Part shown: positions 1 to 6,556 of the stretch, one piece after another
Numbering within the stretch: the stretch's first letter is position 1
Layout of the letters: the number at the start of each line of letters is the position of its first letter
DNA from: Acidobacteriota bacterium
GTDB taxonomy: Bacteria > Acidobacteriota > Vicinamibacteria > Vicinamibacterales > Vicinamibacteraceae
Length of the DNA: 11,314 bases
Direction of reading: 5' to 3'
Assembly (NCBI GenBank): GCA_023429845.1
Contig: JAEZCY010000009.1
Coordinates: 1-11,314, forward strand
Notes under the pieces: model-generated
What the model was told of the DNA's origin: nothing
The model's database searches: none
What the model saw: the letters and a program-made list of their open reading frames with translations, nothing else
Position numbers and translations under genes: made by a program

Positions 1-23
1 CCGGTGACCAGGACCCGTTTCAC
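1..23 (-). CDS. Short-chain dehydrogenase/epimerase, N-terminal start only (cut by window edge)
   Basis: Only the first seven codons and two bases lie in the window. From a GTG at 23-21 they read M-K-R-V-L-V-T, and the last two bases (GG) begin a glycine codon. This is the usual opening beta strand and first glycine of a Rossmann NAD(P)-binding fold in extended short-chain dehydrogenases. The GTG overlaps the TGA of the epimerase by 4 nt (GTGA at 20-23), the same junction type used elsewhere in this gene run, which supports it as a true start. No clear Shine-Dalgarno precedes it, so translation probably depends on coupling. Inference from context: the cassette still needs a reductase for the 4-keto group, and this gene is the obvious candidate. 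A sugar epimerase or another dehydratase would start the same way, so the function is a guess while the gene itself is fairly secure. Confidence 0.6.
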
Positions 24-586
24 GCGAGCGGGTCGGTCATCGACCCGCCGGCCGCCACCGGTTGGTATGTCGGATAAGCCGCGTCGCGGTCCGAGATGAG
101 GCGCGGAGCGGACGGCCAGGCGATCCCGAACGTCGGGTCATCCCAGCGCACCCCTGCACTGGCTCCCTGTCGGTGCGCCACGGACATCTGGTAGAACACC
201 TCGCTCGTGTCGACAAGGGTGAGGAAGCCGTGCGCGACGCCCCGGGGGATGTACATCGACCGGCGATTCTCGGCCGTCAGCTCAGCCGCGGCCCAGCGAC
301 AGTAGGTCGGCGACTCCGGTCTGAGGTCCACCGCCACGTCGTAGATCGCACCCATCGTGCAACGAACCAGCTTGGCCTCGCCATACGGCTCCGCCTGGTA
401 GTGCATACCTCGAAGGGTGCCCGCGGAGGGGTTGACGGAGACGGTGCACTGCGCGACCTGCGGCTCCAGTCCGTGGGCGCTGAACTCCTGCGCGCAGTAG
501 GTGCGCGCCAGGCCGCCCCGCTCGTCGGTGAGCAGTTCCGGAGTGATGACGAAGACGCCGGACACGGTCGTCGGCTCGACGATCAC
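20..586 (-). CDS. dTDP-4-dehydrorhamnose 3,5-epimerase (RmlC) family protein
   Basis: A 188-aa cupin-type nucleotide-sugar epimerase, close to the usual RmlC length of about 180-185 aa. It would epimerise C3 and/or C5 of an NDP-4-keto-6-deoxyhexose in the cytoplasm. Visible family motifs are DERG (21-24), LRGMHYQ with the catalytic-type His62, Lys72, the DVAVDLR strand (83-89), IPRGVAHGF (113-121), Tyr132 at the catalytic tyrosine position, and RWDDP (147-151). The usual YYxP..E stretch after the tyrosine is replaced by a shorter VAHRQGASAG segment, so substrate or positional specificity may differ from true RmlC. The start is the GTG at 586-584. It overlaps the methyltransferase stop by 4 nt and has a strong Shine-Dalgarno 5 nt upstream. 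With a CDP-glucose pathway directly upstream, the substrate is probably a CDP-4-keto sugar (inference), so the rfbC/rmlC symbol is not assigned. Confidence 0.9.
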   Translation of the reverse strand: MIVEPTTVSGVFVITPELLTDERGGLARTYCAQEFSAHGLEPQVAQCTVSVNPSAGTLRGMHYQAEPYGEAKLVRCTMGAIYDVAVDLRPESPTYCRWAAAELTAENRRSMYIPRGVAHGFLTLVDTSEVFYQMSVAHRQGASAGVRWDDPTFGIAWPSAPRLISDRDAAYPTYQPVAAGGSMTDPLA

Positions 587-1848
587 GCGGGCTCCTCCTC
601 GATGGTGCGGACCTCCGGGATCGGAACGATGAAGCGGCCGCCAGCGGCGCGGTACACCGCCTGCTGCCGCATGATCTCGTCCGCGAGGTTCCACGCCAGG
701 AGCAAGAGGTAGTCGGGCGGGCGCTCGGCCAGCAGCGACGGCGGGCCGATCGGCAGCCTGACGCCCGGCATGTACAGCCCCTGCTTGTGACTGCTGCGAT
801 CCACCACGTACTCGATGACGTCCGTGCCGAGCTCGCAGTAGTTCAGGAGCGTAGCGCCCTTGGCGGCGGCGCCGTACGCCGCGATGCGCTGGCCACGGCC
901 GGTCAGATCGAGGAGCAGATCGCGCAGGCGCTGCTTCACCGCGGCGGCCCTGCCCGCGAGAGTCTGGTAGTAGTCGACCCGGTCGAGACCGAGCCTGCGC
1001 TCCTCGTCCAGCAACGCGGCTACGGCATCCGAGGACGTGCCGGTTCGCCCGGCAAACACCCGCAGCGAGCCGCCGTGAATCGCCAGGTGCTCGACGTCCT
1101 GGATCACCAGCCCGTGGCGGCCGAACAGCCCATCGAGCGCCGTCAGCGAGTAATAACAGAGGTGCTCCTGATAGATCGTGTCGAACTCGGCGCGATCGAC
1201 CAGATCGCGAACGTAGGGTGTCTCGATCACCGCGATGCCGTCGTCGCGCAGCAGGCTGGCCACTCCGCGAACCGCGCCGTTCAGGTCGGGCAGGTGCGCC
1301 AGGACGTTGTTCATGTGCACGACGTCCGCGGAACGACCCTGCGCAACCAGGCTGGCGGCCAGGTCGGCGTCGAAGAACTCCTCGATTGTCGGGACGCCGC
1401 GTCCGGTAGCCACGCGGGCCACGTTGCGCGCGGGCTCGATCCCCAGGACCGGCACTTTCAGGCTCTGATAGAACTGGAGCAGGTAGCCGTCGTTGCTCGC
1501 AACTTCGACCACGAGGTGCCGGGCGCCGAGTCCCCGCTCCCGGGTCAGGCGTGCTGCCAGCGCCTCGCAGCTTGCAAGCATCGTCTCGGAGTACGACGAG
1601 AAGTACACGTATTCCCGGAACAGCTCCTCGGGCGCGATCGACTCTGTGACCTGCACCAGCGAGCAGGCTCCGCAGAAGACCAGATCCAGCGGGTAGCGCG
1701 GCTCCGGCGCGTCGAGCTGATCCGCACGCAGCAGGCGGTTCGCGGCCGGCATCCGGCCAAGTGACAGGATCGGCTGGAGGTCGTGGCCGCCACAGGAGCG
1801 GCAGGGAATGCTGGCCGGCTGCACGTCGGAATTGCTAGGAGCGACCAT
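583..1848 (-). CDS. SAM-dependent sugar C-methyltransferase (TylC3/NovU/TcaB9-like, three-domain)
   Basis: A 421-aa class I methyltransferase with the full three-part layout of nucleotide-sugar C-methyltransferases. The N-terminal zinc-binding domain carries Cys16, Cys19, Cys59 and Cys62 (CxxC pairs). The SAM-binding Rossmann domain has motif I VEVASNDGYLL at 114-124. The signature Y-x-E-H (Tyr226, Glu228, His229) follows FDTI and matches the catalytic motif of TcaB9-type enzymes. The C-terminal domain contains IAAYGAAAKGATLLN and a VVDRSSHKQG segment. Known members transfer methyl to the carbon next to the keto group, C3 or C5, of 4-keto sugars. Here the likely acceptor is a CDP-4-keto-6-deoxyhexose (inference). 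The start ATG at 1848 overlaps the 4,6-dehydratase gene by 14 nt. The frame is open further upstream to 1995, but that part is antisense-like arginine-rich sequence inside the dehydratase gene. The start has only a weak Shine-Dalgarno. Confidence 0.93.
   Translation of the reverse strand: MVAPSNSDVQPASIPCRSCGGHDLQPILSLGRMPAANRLLRADQLDAPEPRYPLDLVFCGACSLVQVTESIAPEELFREYVYFSSYSETMLASCEALAARLTRERGLGARHLVVEVASNDGYLLQFYQSLKVPVLGIEPARNVARVATGRGVPTIEEFFDADLAASLVAQGRSADVVHMNNVLAHLPDLNGAVRGVASLLRDDGIAVIETPYVRDLVDRAEFDTIYQEHLCYYSLTALDGLFGRHGLVIQDVEHLAIHGGSLRVFAGRTGTSSDAVAALLDEERRLGLDRVDYYQTLAGRAAAVKQRLRDLLLDLTGRGQRIAAYGAAAKGATLLNYCELGTDVIEYVVDRSSHKQGLYMPGVRLPIGPPSLLAERPPDYLLLLAWNLADEIMRQQAVYRAAGGRFIVPIPEVRTIEEEPA
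592..600 (-). promoter_or_regulatory. Shine-Dalgarno of the epimerase gene
   Basis: On the minus strand this reads GAGGAGGAG, 5 nt before the GTG at 586. It lies inside the last codons of the upstream methyltransferase, where it encodes its Glu-Glu-Glu end. It decides the GTG start over the longer upstream reading frame, which would run deep into the methyltransferase gene. Confidence 0.75.
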
Positions 1849-2836
1849 CGCCAGCCTGCGTGGCGCGAAGGGCGCGCTCGTACCACGTGATCGTGCGGCG
1901 GAGCCCCTCGTCCAGCGAGTAGGTCGGCTGCCAGCCGAGTCGTTGACGCGCCTTGCTCGAGTCGAGCCGCTGCACCGGAATCTCGCCGGTCGCAATGTTT
2001 TGCACGATGGGCGCCAGCGAGGAGCCCATCAGGCGGACGACCAGATCCACGAGGTCGAGGACGGTGAGTTTGTCGTCGTACGAGAAGTTGAACGCCTCGC
2101 CGCGCATCTCCGGATGCGCCGCAAGCTGCTCGGCCAGCAGGAGGTAAGCGGCCGCGCCGTCCTCGACGTAGAAGTAATCGCGCACGTATCGGCCGTCCGA
2201 GCGGATGACCGGGCGCTCGCCCCGGATGACCGACCGGATCGTGCCCGGGACCAGGCGGCTCCAGTTGAGATCACCGCCACCGTAGAAGTTGCCGCAGCGC
2301 GTGACGGCGACCGGGAGGTCGAACGTCGCCGCGTAGCTCTGGGCGATCAGGTCCGCGCAGGCCTTGCTGACGTCGTACGGGAATCGCGCTCGGAGTGGGG
2401 TGCTCTCGTCGTAGACGGCCGACGCGTGGTCGCCGTACGCCTTGTCGGTGGAGGCGATGACGATCTGCTTCACGGCCGGACTTCGTCGGCACGCCTCGAG
2501 CGTCGCCCACGTACCGCCGATGTTCGTGTCGAGCGTGGAGACGGGGTTGCGGTTCGCCACACCGACGATCGCCTGCGCGGCGAGGTGAAAGACCGTATCG
2601 ACCTCGTACTCACCAAGGACCCGTTCGAGCAGTGCCTGATCGCGTACGTCGCCCGTGACCACACTGACCCGGCGCACCATCCCCTCCGAGAGCAGCCGGC
2701 TGTGCGGGACCTGATCACGCACCAGGCACACGACGTTCGCCCCGCGCTCCAGCAGCGCGCTGACCAGCCACCCGCCGACGAGCCCGGTCGCGCCCGTGAC
2801 GAGGGTGGGCCGGTCGGCCCAGAACGACCCCGTCAT
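1835..2836 (-). CDS. rfbG: CDP-glucose 4,6-dehydratase-like enzyme (extended SDR)
   Basis: A 333-aa extended short-chain dehydrogenase that should convert CDP-glucose to CDP-4-keto-6-deoxyglucose with tightly bound NAD. It shows TGATGLVGGWL (GxxGxxG at 15-21), the catalytic Thr130-Asp131-Lys132 of the TDK type typical of CDP-glucose 4,6-dehydratases (RmlB has TDE), Tyr154-x3-Lys158 in PYDVSKACADL, and CGNFYGGGDLNWSRL, close to the RfbG GNxxGGGD motif. It lies directly after rfbF, which makes its substrate. It differs from classical RfbG: it is some 25 aa shorter, lacks the His of the GHTGFKG cofactor motif, and has RYVRDYFYVEDGA where RfbG usually has RPWQHVLEP. It may be a separate clade with a related activity. 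The ATG at 2836 overlaps the rfbF stop (ATGA), with a good Shine-Dalgarno 7 nt upstream. Confidence 0.82.
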   Translation of the reverse strand: MTGSFWADRPTLVTGATGLVGGWLVSALLERGANVVCLVRDQVPHSRLLSEGMVRRVSVVTGDVRDQALLERVLGEYEVDTVFHLAAQAIVGVANRNPVSTLDTNIGGTWATLEACRRSPAVKQIVIASTDKAYGDHASAVYDESTPLRARFPYDVSKACADLIAQSYAATFDLPVAVTRCGNFYGGGDLNWSRLVPGTIRSVIRGERPVIRSDGRYVRDYFYVEDGAAAYLLLAEQLAAHPEMRGEAFNFSYDDKLTVLDLVDLVVRLMGSSLAPIVQNIATGEIPVQRLDSSKARQRLGWQPTYSLDEGLRRTITWYERALRATQAGDGRS

Positions 2837-3606
2837 GACCACACCTTCCAGGGCGGGCACTCGCTGGACCACAATCCCTGCAGCAGCCGGAGGTCCCGGA
2901 GCGTGTCCATGCACTGCCAGAAGCCGGTGTGACGGAAGGCACGGAGCTGGTCCTGCTGCGCGAGCCGGCTCAGCACGTCGTGCTCGAGGCTGACGTCTCC
3001 ACCGTGGAGATAGTCGAATACGTCGGGCTCGAGGACGAAGAACCCGCCGTTGATCCAGCCCTCGCCGATCTCCGGCTTCTCGGAGAACGCCGCGACGCGG
3101 TCGCCGTCGAGCTCGAGACCGCCGAACCGTGCCGGCGGCCTCACCGCAGTGACGGTTGCCAACCGCCCATGCGCGCGGTGGAACGCGAGGAGCGCGGCAA
3201 GATCGACATCGCTCACGCCGTCGCCGTAGGTCAGGAAGAACGGTTCGGCCCGGAGCCAGCGCTCGAGCATGTGCAGACGCCCGCCGGTGTTGGTCTCCAC
3301 GCCCGTCTCGACGAGCTGGACCTGCCACGGCTCGCCCGCTGCGTCGTCGTCCGCTCTGACCCGGCCGGAACGGAGGTCGACGCTGAACGTCCGGCGCAGC
3401 GTGGCGCAATCGACGAAGTACCGGCGAATCACGTCGCCCCTGTAGCCCAACGGCACGACGAACTCGCTGGTGCCGTAGTGGGCGTAGTGCTTCATGATGT
3501 GCCAGAGAAGCGGACGCCCGCCGACTTCGACCATCGGCTTTGGCTTGACGTCGGTCTCCTCGGCCAGCCGCGTGCCGAATCCGCCGGCGAGGATGACGGC
3601 CTTCAC
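2833..3606 (-). CDS. rfbF: Glucose-1-phosphate cytidylyltransferase
   Basis: A 257-aa nucleotidyltransferase, the standard length for RfbF. It makes CDP-glucose from CTP and glucose-1-phosphate, the entry step to CDP-linked deoxysugars. The sequence matches along its whole length: LAGGFGTRL (6-14) nucleotide loop, KPKPMVEVGGRPLLWHIMK with Lys23, LGYRGDVIRRYF, the ETGVETNTGGR segment, YGDGVSDVD with the metal-binding Asp129, INGGFFVLEPDVFDY, and the FWQCMDTLRD...PPWKVW end typical of the family. The start is a GTG at 3606, with only a weak Shine-Dalgarno. It is the first gene of the leftward run and faces the divergent intergenic region, so its promoter must lie in 3607-3785. Its stop overlaps the next start by 4 nt. 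Confidence 0.96.
   Translation of the reverse strand: MKAVILAGGFGTRLAEETDVKPKPMVEVGGRPLLWHIMKHYAHYGTSEFVVPLGYRGDVIRRYFVDCATLRRTFSVDLRSGRVRADDDAAGEPWQVQLVETGVETNTGGRLHMLERWLRAEPFFLTYGDGVSDVDLAALLAFHRAHGRLATVTAVRPPARFGGLELDGDRVAAFSEKPEIGEGWINGGFFVLEPDVFDYLHGGDVSLEHDVLSRLAQQDQLRAFRHTGFWQCMDTLRDLRLLQGLWSSECPPWKVWS
2844..2849 (-). promoter_or_regulatory. Shine-Dalgarno of the rfbG-like gene
   Basis: GGAAGG on the minus strand, 7 nt before the ATG at 2836 and inside the last codons of rfbF. It supports this start rather than the long in-frame extension upstream, which covers rfbF in another frame. Confidence 0.6.
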
Positions 3607-3785
3607 CAGCAGCTCGCCACGGGCAGCGTCGCCGTCATCACACCGACCACGTTCGGATGGGATGAGCCGATGCCCGGACTCGTCTCGGTTCCGAACGGTT
3701 CACGCATGAGAGAGGCACATCGGATGGCTTCGCAGATGCGAAGTCTAGGGCAAGCCCCTCGGGCGCGGCAAGCGACGCGGCCGCG
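3607..3785. promoter_or_regulatory. Divergent intergenic region between the two sugar operons
   Basis: These 179 bp separate rfbF (leftward) from the first acyltransferase (rightward). Both transcription units must start here or read in from elsewhere. I see no convincing -35/-10 pair on either strand. The only clear structure is the dyad at 3728-3743. A 7-bp direct repeat CGGATGG occurs at 3654-3660 and 3721-3727, which may be chance. Open frames in this stretch are short and have no recognisable domain. Confidence 0.55.
3728..3743. repeat. 16-bp inverted repeat, operator-like
   Basis: CTTCGCA and TGCGAAG are perfect 7-bp arms separated by two bases (GA). The spacing suits a dimeric helix-turn-helix repressor better than a terminator, because there is no T run on either side and the loop is too short for an RNA hairpin without fraying. 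It sits about 42 bp before the acyltransferase start and about 120 bp before rfbF, where one regulator could act on both directions. Confidence 0.45.
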
Positions 3786-5108
3786 ATGAATCACGCGTCC
3801 TCTGCCGGACGACAAGGGGCGCCTGACCGGCTGGCCGCACGCACCTCCCCGAGCACCCCTGCCGCGGTCGTGGCGGCGCTGCCGAATGGCGGGCGCGAGC
3901 AGCTCCTGCCGCTCACGTCGCTGCGTTTCGTCGCGGCCGCCATGATCGTCCTGGCCCATTCACGCCCTCACTACGGCTTCGCCCGGACGTGGGGCGACCC
4001 GTTGAATCTGACGGTGGCCGTCAACTTTTTCTTCGTGCTCTCCGGCTTCATCCTCGCCCACGCCTACCCGAGCCTCGACGACGCCGGCACGCGCCGCTTC
4101 CTTGTCGCGCGGGCAGCCCGGCTTTGGCCGCTGCACCTCGCAACATTCGTGCTGTTCCTGCCTGTGCTCTACCTCTACGCGCCGTTGATGCCGAGCAGCA
4201 CCCCCGTGGCGGTGCCCGCCAACCTGGCCATGGTGCATGCGTGGGTGCCCTTTCCCGACTCGTACTTCTCGTTCAATCCCGTGTCGTGGAGCATCTCGAC
4301 CGAGCTCGGGTTGTACCTGCTCTTTCCCCTGCTGATAAGGAACTGGCGGCGCAGCTGGCTCGCAAAGCTCGTGCTGAGCATCCTGCTGTTCGGCGCGATG
4401 GGGCAACTCGCCCGCTGGCTCGAGCTGCCACCGTTCGAGTTCGGGCAACGCGGGGCCGACATCACCGGACTGGTGGCGGTCAATCCTCTCGCGAACCTGT
4501 ACCTGTTCGTCCTCGGCATGGTCGGCTGCAGTGCATGGCAGTACCTGGAGCCGAGGTTCCGGGCTGGAGTGCTCTCCGCCACCGTTCTCGAGGTCGGCGT
4601 ACTGACCTTCGCCGCGTGGACCATGTCGCGCTCCGACACCTTGACGTCAGTCCTGATTCGGGCGCACGCGTCGGCCGAATCGAGCGCGTACTCATGGGTC
4701 CCCGGTCTCCCGCCGTGGTCGGTCGCCTTTCCGGTGCTGATCGTGGTCATGGCCCTGAGGCGTGGCCTGGTATCGCGCTTCCTGTCCACGCGAGCGATGG
4801 TCCTGCTCGGTGAGATCAGCTACGCCGTCTACCTCGTCCACTATGGGATCATGCTGGGGTTCGCGTACGTGCGTCCCGACGTGGCCTGGGTTCCAGACCC
4901 TGCGGCGTACGGACTGTTCTGGCTCGTGGTGCTGGCGGCGGCCTGGGTGCTCTGGCGCTGGGTGGAATGCCCGGCTCGCATCGCGATACGAGCGCGGTGG
5001 CGCGTCCATGAACCTGCGCTCTCGTCAGGGCAATGGCGGTTCGTGGGCCTGGCGCTTGCACTCGCCGCCGCACTGATCGTGACACTGCAGGTCGCCACGC
5101 TGCGCTGA
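3786..5108 (+). CDS. Acyltransferase 3 family integral membrane protein (O-acyltransferase)
   Basis: A 440-aa polytopic membrane protein of the acyltransferase-3 (OafA/NodX) family, which moves acyl groups, usually acetyl, onto sugars of surface glycans. Signature pieces appear in order: LTSLRFVAAAMIVLAHS with Arg47 and the presumed catalytic His58, NFFFVLSGFILAHAYP, RFLVARAARLWPLHL, NPVSWSISTELGLYLLFP, and near the end LLGEISYAVYLVHYGIM. Between them are about ten hydrophobic spans. An approximately 38-residue Ala/Pro/Ser-rich segment precedes the first span; the true start could be slightly later, since the ATG at 3786 has no clear Shine-Dalgarno. There is no C-terminal SGNH domain. It is the first gene of the rightward run. 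The acceptor sugar and acyl group cannot be read from sequence. Confidence 0.92.
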   Translation: MNHASSAGRQGAPDRLAARTSPSTPAAVVAALPNGGREQLLPLTSLRFVAAAMIVLAHSRPHYGFARTWGDPLNLTVAVNFFFVLSGFILAHAYPSLDDAGTRRFLVARAARLWPLHLATFVLFLPVLYLYAPLMPSSTPVAVPANLAMVHAWVPFPDSYFSFNPVSWSISTELGLYLLFPLLIRNWRRSWLAKLVLSILLFGAMGQLARWLELPPFEFGQRGADITGLVAVNPLANLYLFVLGMVGCSAWQYLEPRFRAGVLSATVLEVGVLTFAAWTMSRSDTLTSVLIRAHASAESSAYSWVPGLPPWSVAFPVLIVVMALRRGLVSRFLSTRAMVLLGEISYAVYLVHYGIMLGFAYVRPDVAWVPDPAAYGLFWLVVLAAAWVLWRWVECPARIAIRARWRVHEPALSSGQWRFVGLALALAAALIVTLQVATLR

Positions 5109-5182
5109 TCGCGTGCGAGCGTCAGCAACGCAGGGGCATCACTACGTGCTGCAATTTTCTTTCGCGATACAGTGGGGCCCGC

Positions 5183-6556
5183 ATGAGAGTCGTTCTCGCC
5201 AAGAGTGAACTGGCCGGACCGATTAGCGGCGCCGACGAGGCTCTCGTTCGTTACGCGATTCGGCTGCACGAACTCGGCCACCTGCATTCGGTCGCGCTGC
5301 TGCACCGACCGGTGCCGGCCGACCCGTATCTGCGTCGACTCCAGGCGGCCGGCATCCCCGTTGCGGTGGTCGTGCCCAGGTCACGGCTGCGTCGCGCCCT
5401 CGTCCTGACGCGCCGCGTCGCCATCGCGCTCCGGCTGATCACCGACGCCACGGTGGCGTCACCCGCCAATGAGGCCAGTGAACGGCAGACACGCTTGCGG
5501 AGCGCCTGGCGTCGGCTCTGGCACATGGCATCGGACGTCCACCTCAGCGCGTGCCAGCGACATTTCCGGCGGTGCCATGCCGACGTCATCCATGTCGTGG
5601 CGTCCGACGCCGGCGCGGCGGTGCTGATCCATGCGGCGCAGCAGATCCGAACGCCGGTGCTGTTCCATGAACTCGGCACTCCGGACTACCTGCCCGAGCT
5701 TCGCGCGCACTACGTCGGCTTCGCAGCGGTTGCACGCGCCGCGTCGGAGGTGGCCGCGCTGTCGCCCGCGCTGGCCGAGGGATGGCGCGGCGCTTTTGGC
5801 CTGGTGCGACCGGCGCGGGTGCTGCCGTTGCTGCACGAGGACGCGGGCGCACGTGCTGACGCACGACCCTCCGCCGCCGGCGTCGTGTTCGGCTTCGCGG
5901 CCCGGCTCGAACGCGGCAAGGGCCCGATGATCCTTCTCGAGGCGTTCGCCGCCGCCCGCCGGCGCGTGCCCGATATCCGCCTTCGTGTGTCGGGTGTCGG
6001 ACCGCTGGCCGCCGCCGTGCGCGAGCGAGCCGAGACCCTGGGGCTCGGCGACTCCTGCGAGTTCCTCGGCTACACGCTGGAGGACGACAAGCGGGCGCTG
6101 CTCGAGTCCTTCGACGTGTTCGTGCTGCCGACGCTGGCCGAGGGCACGCCCAACAGCCTGGTCGAAGTGATGATGCTGGGACTGCCGGTCGTGACCACGA
6201 CGGTGGGCGGCATCCCGGACATGCTGGCACGCGGCGCGGCCCCCAATGCCGACGACGCCGCGCTGCTCGTCCCGCCAAACGACGTCGGTAGCCTGGCCGA
6301 GGCGCTGATACGGGTGGCGACCGATGCGACGCTGCGCGAACGCCTCGGCGCCGCCGCGCGACGTCGCTATCTCGCCATCTTCCATCCCGATTCCGTGATG
6401 CCGCTCCTGCTCGAGGAATACCGACGAACGAGCGGCGGGCGGCGGGAGCCGGCTGGCGATCGGCCCCGTCATCCATGGCAGGTCCCTGATGGCGTGGTGA
6501 TGCCGCACGTCCTCGCTCCCGGCACGCTCGGCACCCCCATCGGATCGACGGAATGA
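5183..6556 (+). CDS. GT4-family glycosyltransferase
   Basis: A 457-aa retaining glycosyltransferase with GT-B fold. The N-terminal half opens MRVVLAKSELAGPISGADEA, a glycine-containing acceptor loop, then RLHELGHLHSVALL. The C-terminal Glycos_transf_1 domain has FGFAARLERGKGP, VSGVGPL, CEFLGYTLEDDKRALLESFDVFVLPT, and the EX7E motif Glu320...Glu328 in AEGTPNSLVE, followed by VVTTTVGGIPDML. It would add one sugar to the growing glycan at the cytoplasmic face; donor and linkage are unknown, although the cassette products nearby are natural candidates. The ATG at 5183 is chosen because it starts the first Rossmann strand and follows GGGG at 5173-5176. An in-frame extension back to 5033 overlaps the acyltransferase and is unlikely. 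After the GT fold there is a tail of about 40 residues, proline- and glycine-rich, with no recognised motif. The stop overlaps the next gene (ATGA). Confidence 0.93.
   Translation: MRVVLAKSELAGPISGADEALVRYAIRLHELGHLHSVALLHRPVPADPYLRRLQAAGIPVAVVVPRSRLRRALVLTRRVAIALRLITDATVASPANEASERQTRLRSAWRRLWHMASDVHLSACQRHFRRCHADVIHVVASDAGAAVLIHAAQQIRTPVLFHELGTPDYLPELRAHYVGFAAVARAASEVAALSPALAEGWRGAFGLVRPARVLPLLHEDAGARADARPSAAGVVFGFAARLERGKGPMILLEAFAAARRRVPDIRLRVSGVGPLAAAVRERAETLGLGDSCEFLGYTLEDDKRALLESFDVFVLPTLAEGTPNSLVEVMMLGLPVVTTTVGGIPDMLARGAAPNADDAALLVPPNDVGSLAEALIRVATDATLRERLGAAARRRYLAIFHPDSVMPLLLEEYRRTSGGRREPAGDRPRHPWQVPDGVVMPHVLAPGTLGTPIGSTE

Noticed and set aside
787..1764. Open frame on the plus strand (325 codons)
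   Set aside because: It is antisense to the C-methyltransferase, whose three domains are complete. The product is rich in Arg, Gln and Val without any motif.
1808..2932. Open frame on the plus strand (374 codons)
   Set aside because: It is the complement of the RfbG-like gene and its product has no fold signature. The minus-strand gene has full SDR motifs, a Shine-Dalgarno and coupled neighbours.
3747..3759. AGGG-CAAGC-CCCT small hairpin
   Set aside because: A 4-bp stem in GC-rich DNA is expected by chance, and it has no T run or clear role.
3603..3959. Minus-strand open frame across the divergent intergenic region (118 codons)
   Set aside because: It overlaps the start of rfbF and the acyltransferase N-terminus and is Arg-rich, with no domain or Shine-Dalgarno. 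It would leave no promoter space.
5109..5182. Possible promoter (GATACA near 5166) in the 74-bp gap before the GT4 gene
   Set aside because: The -10 match is only three of six and there is no -35 at proper spacing. The local AT-rich patch is suggestive but not enough to call a site.
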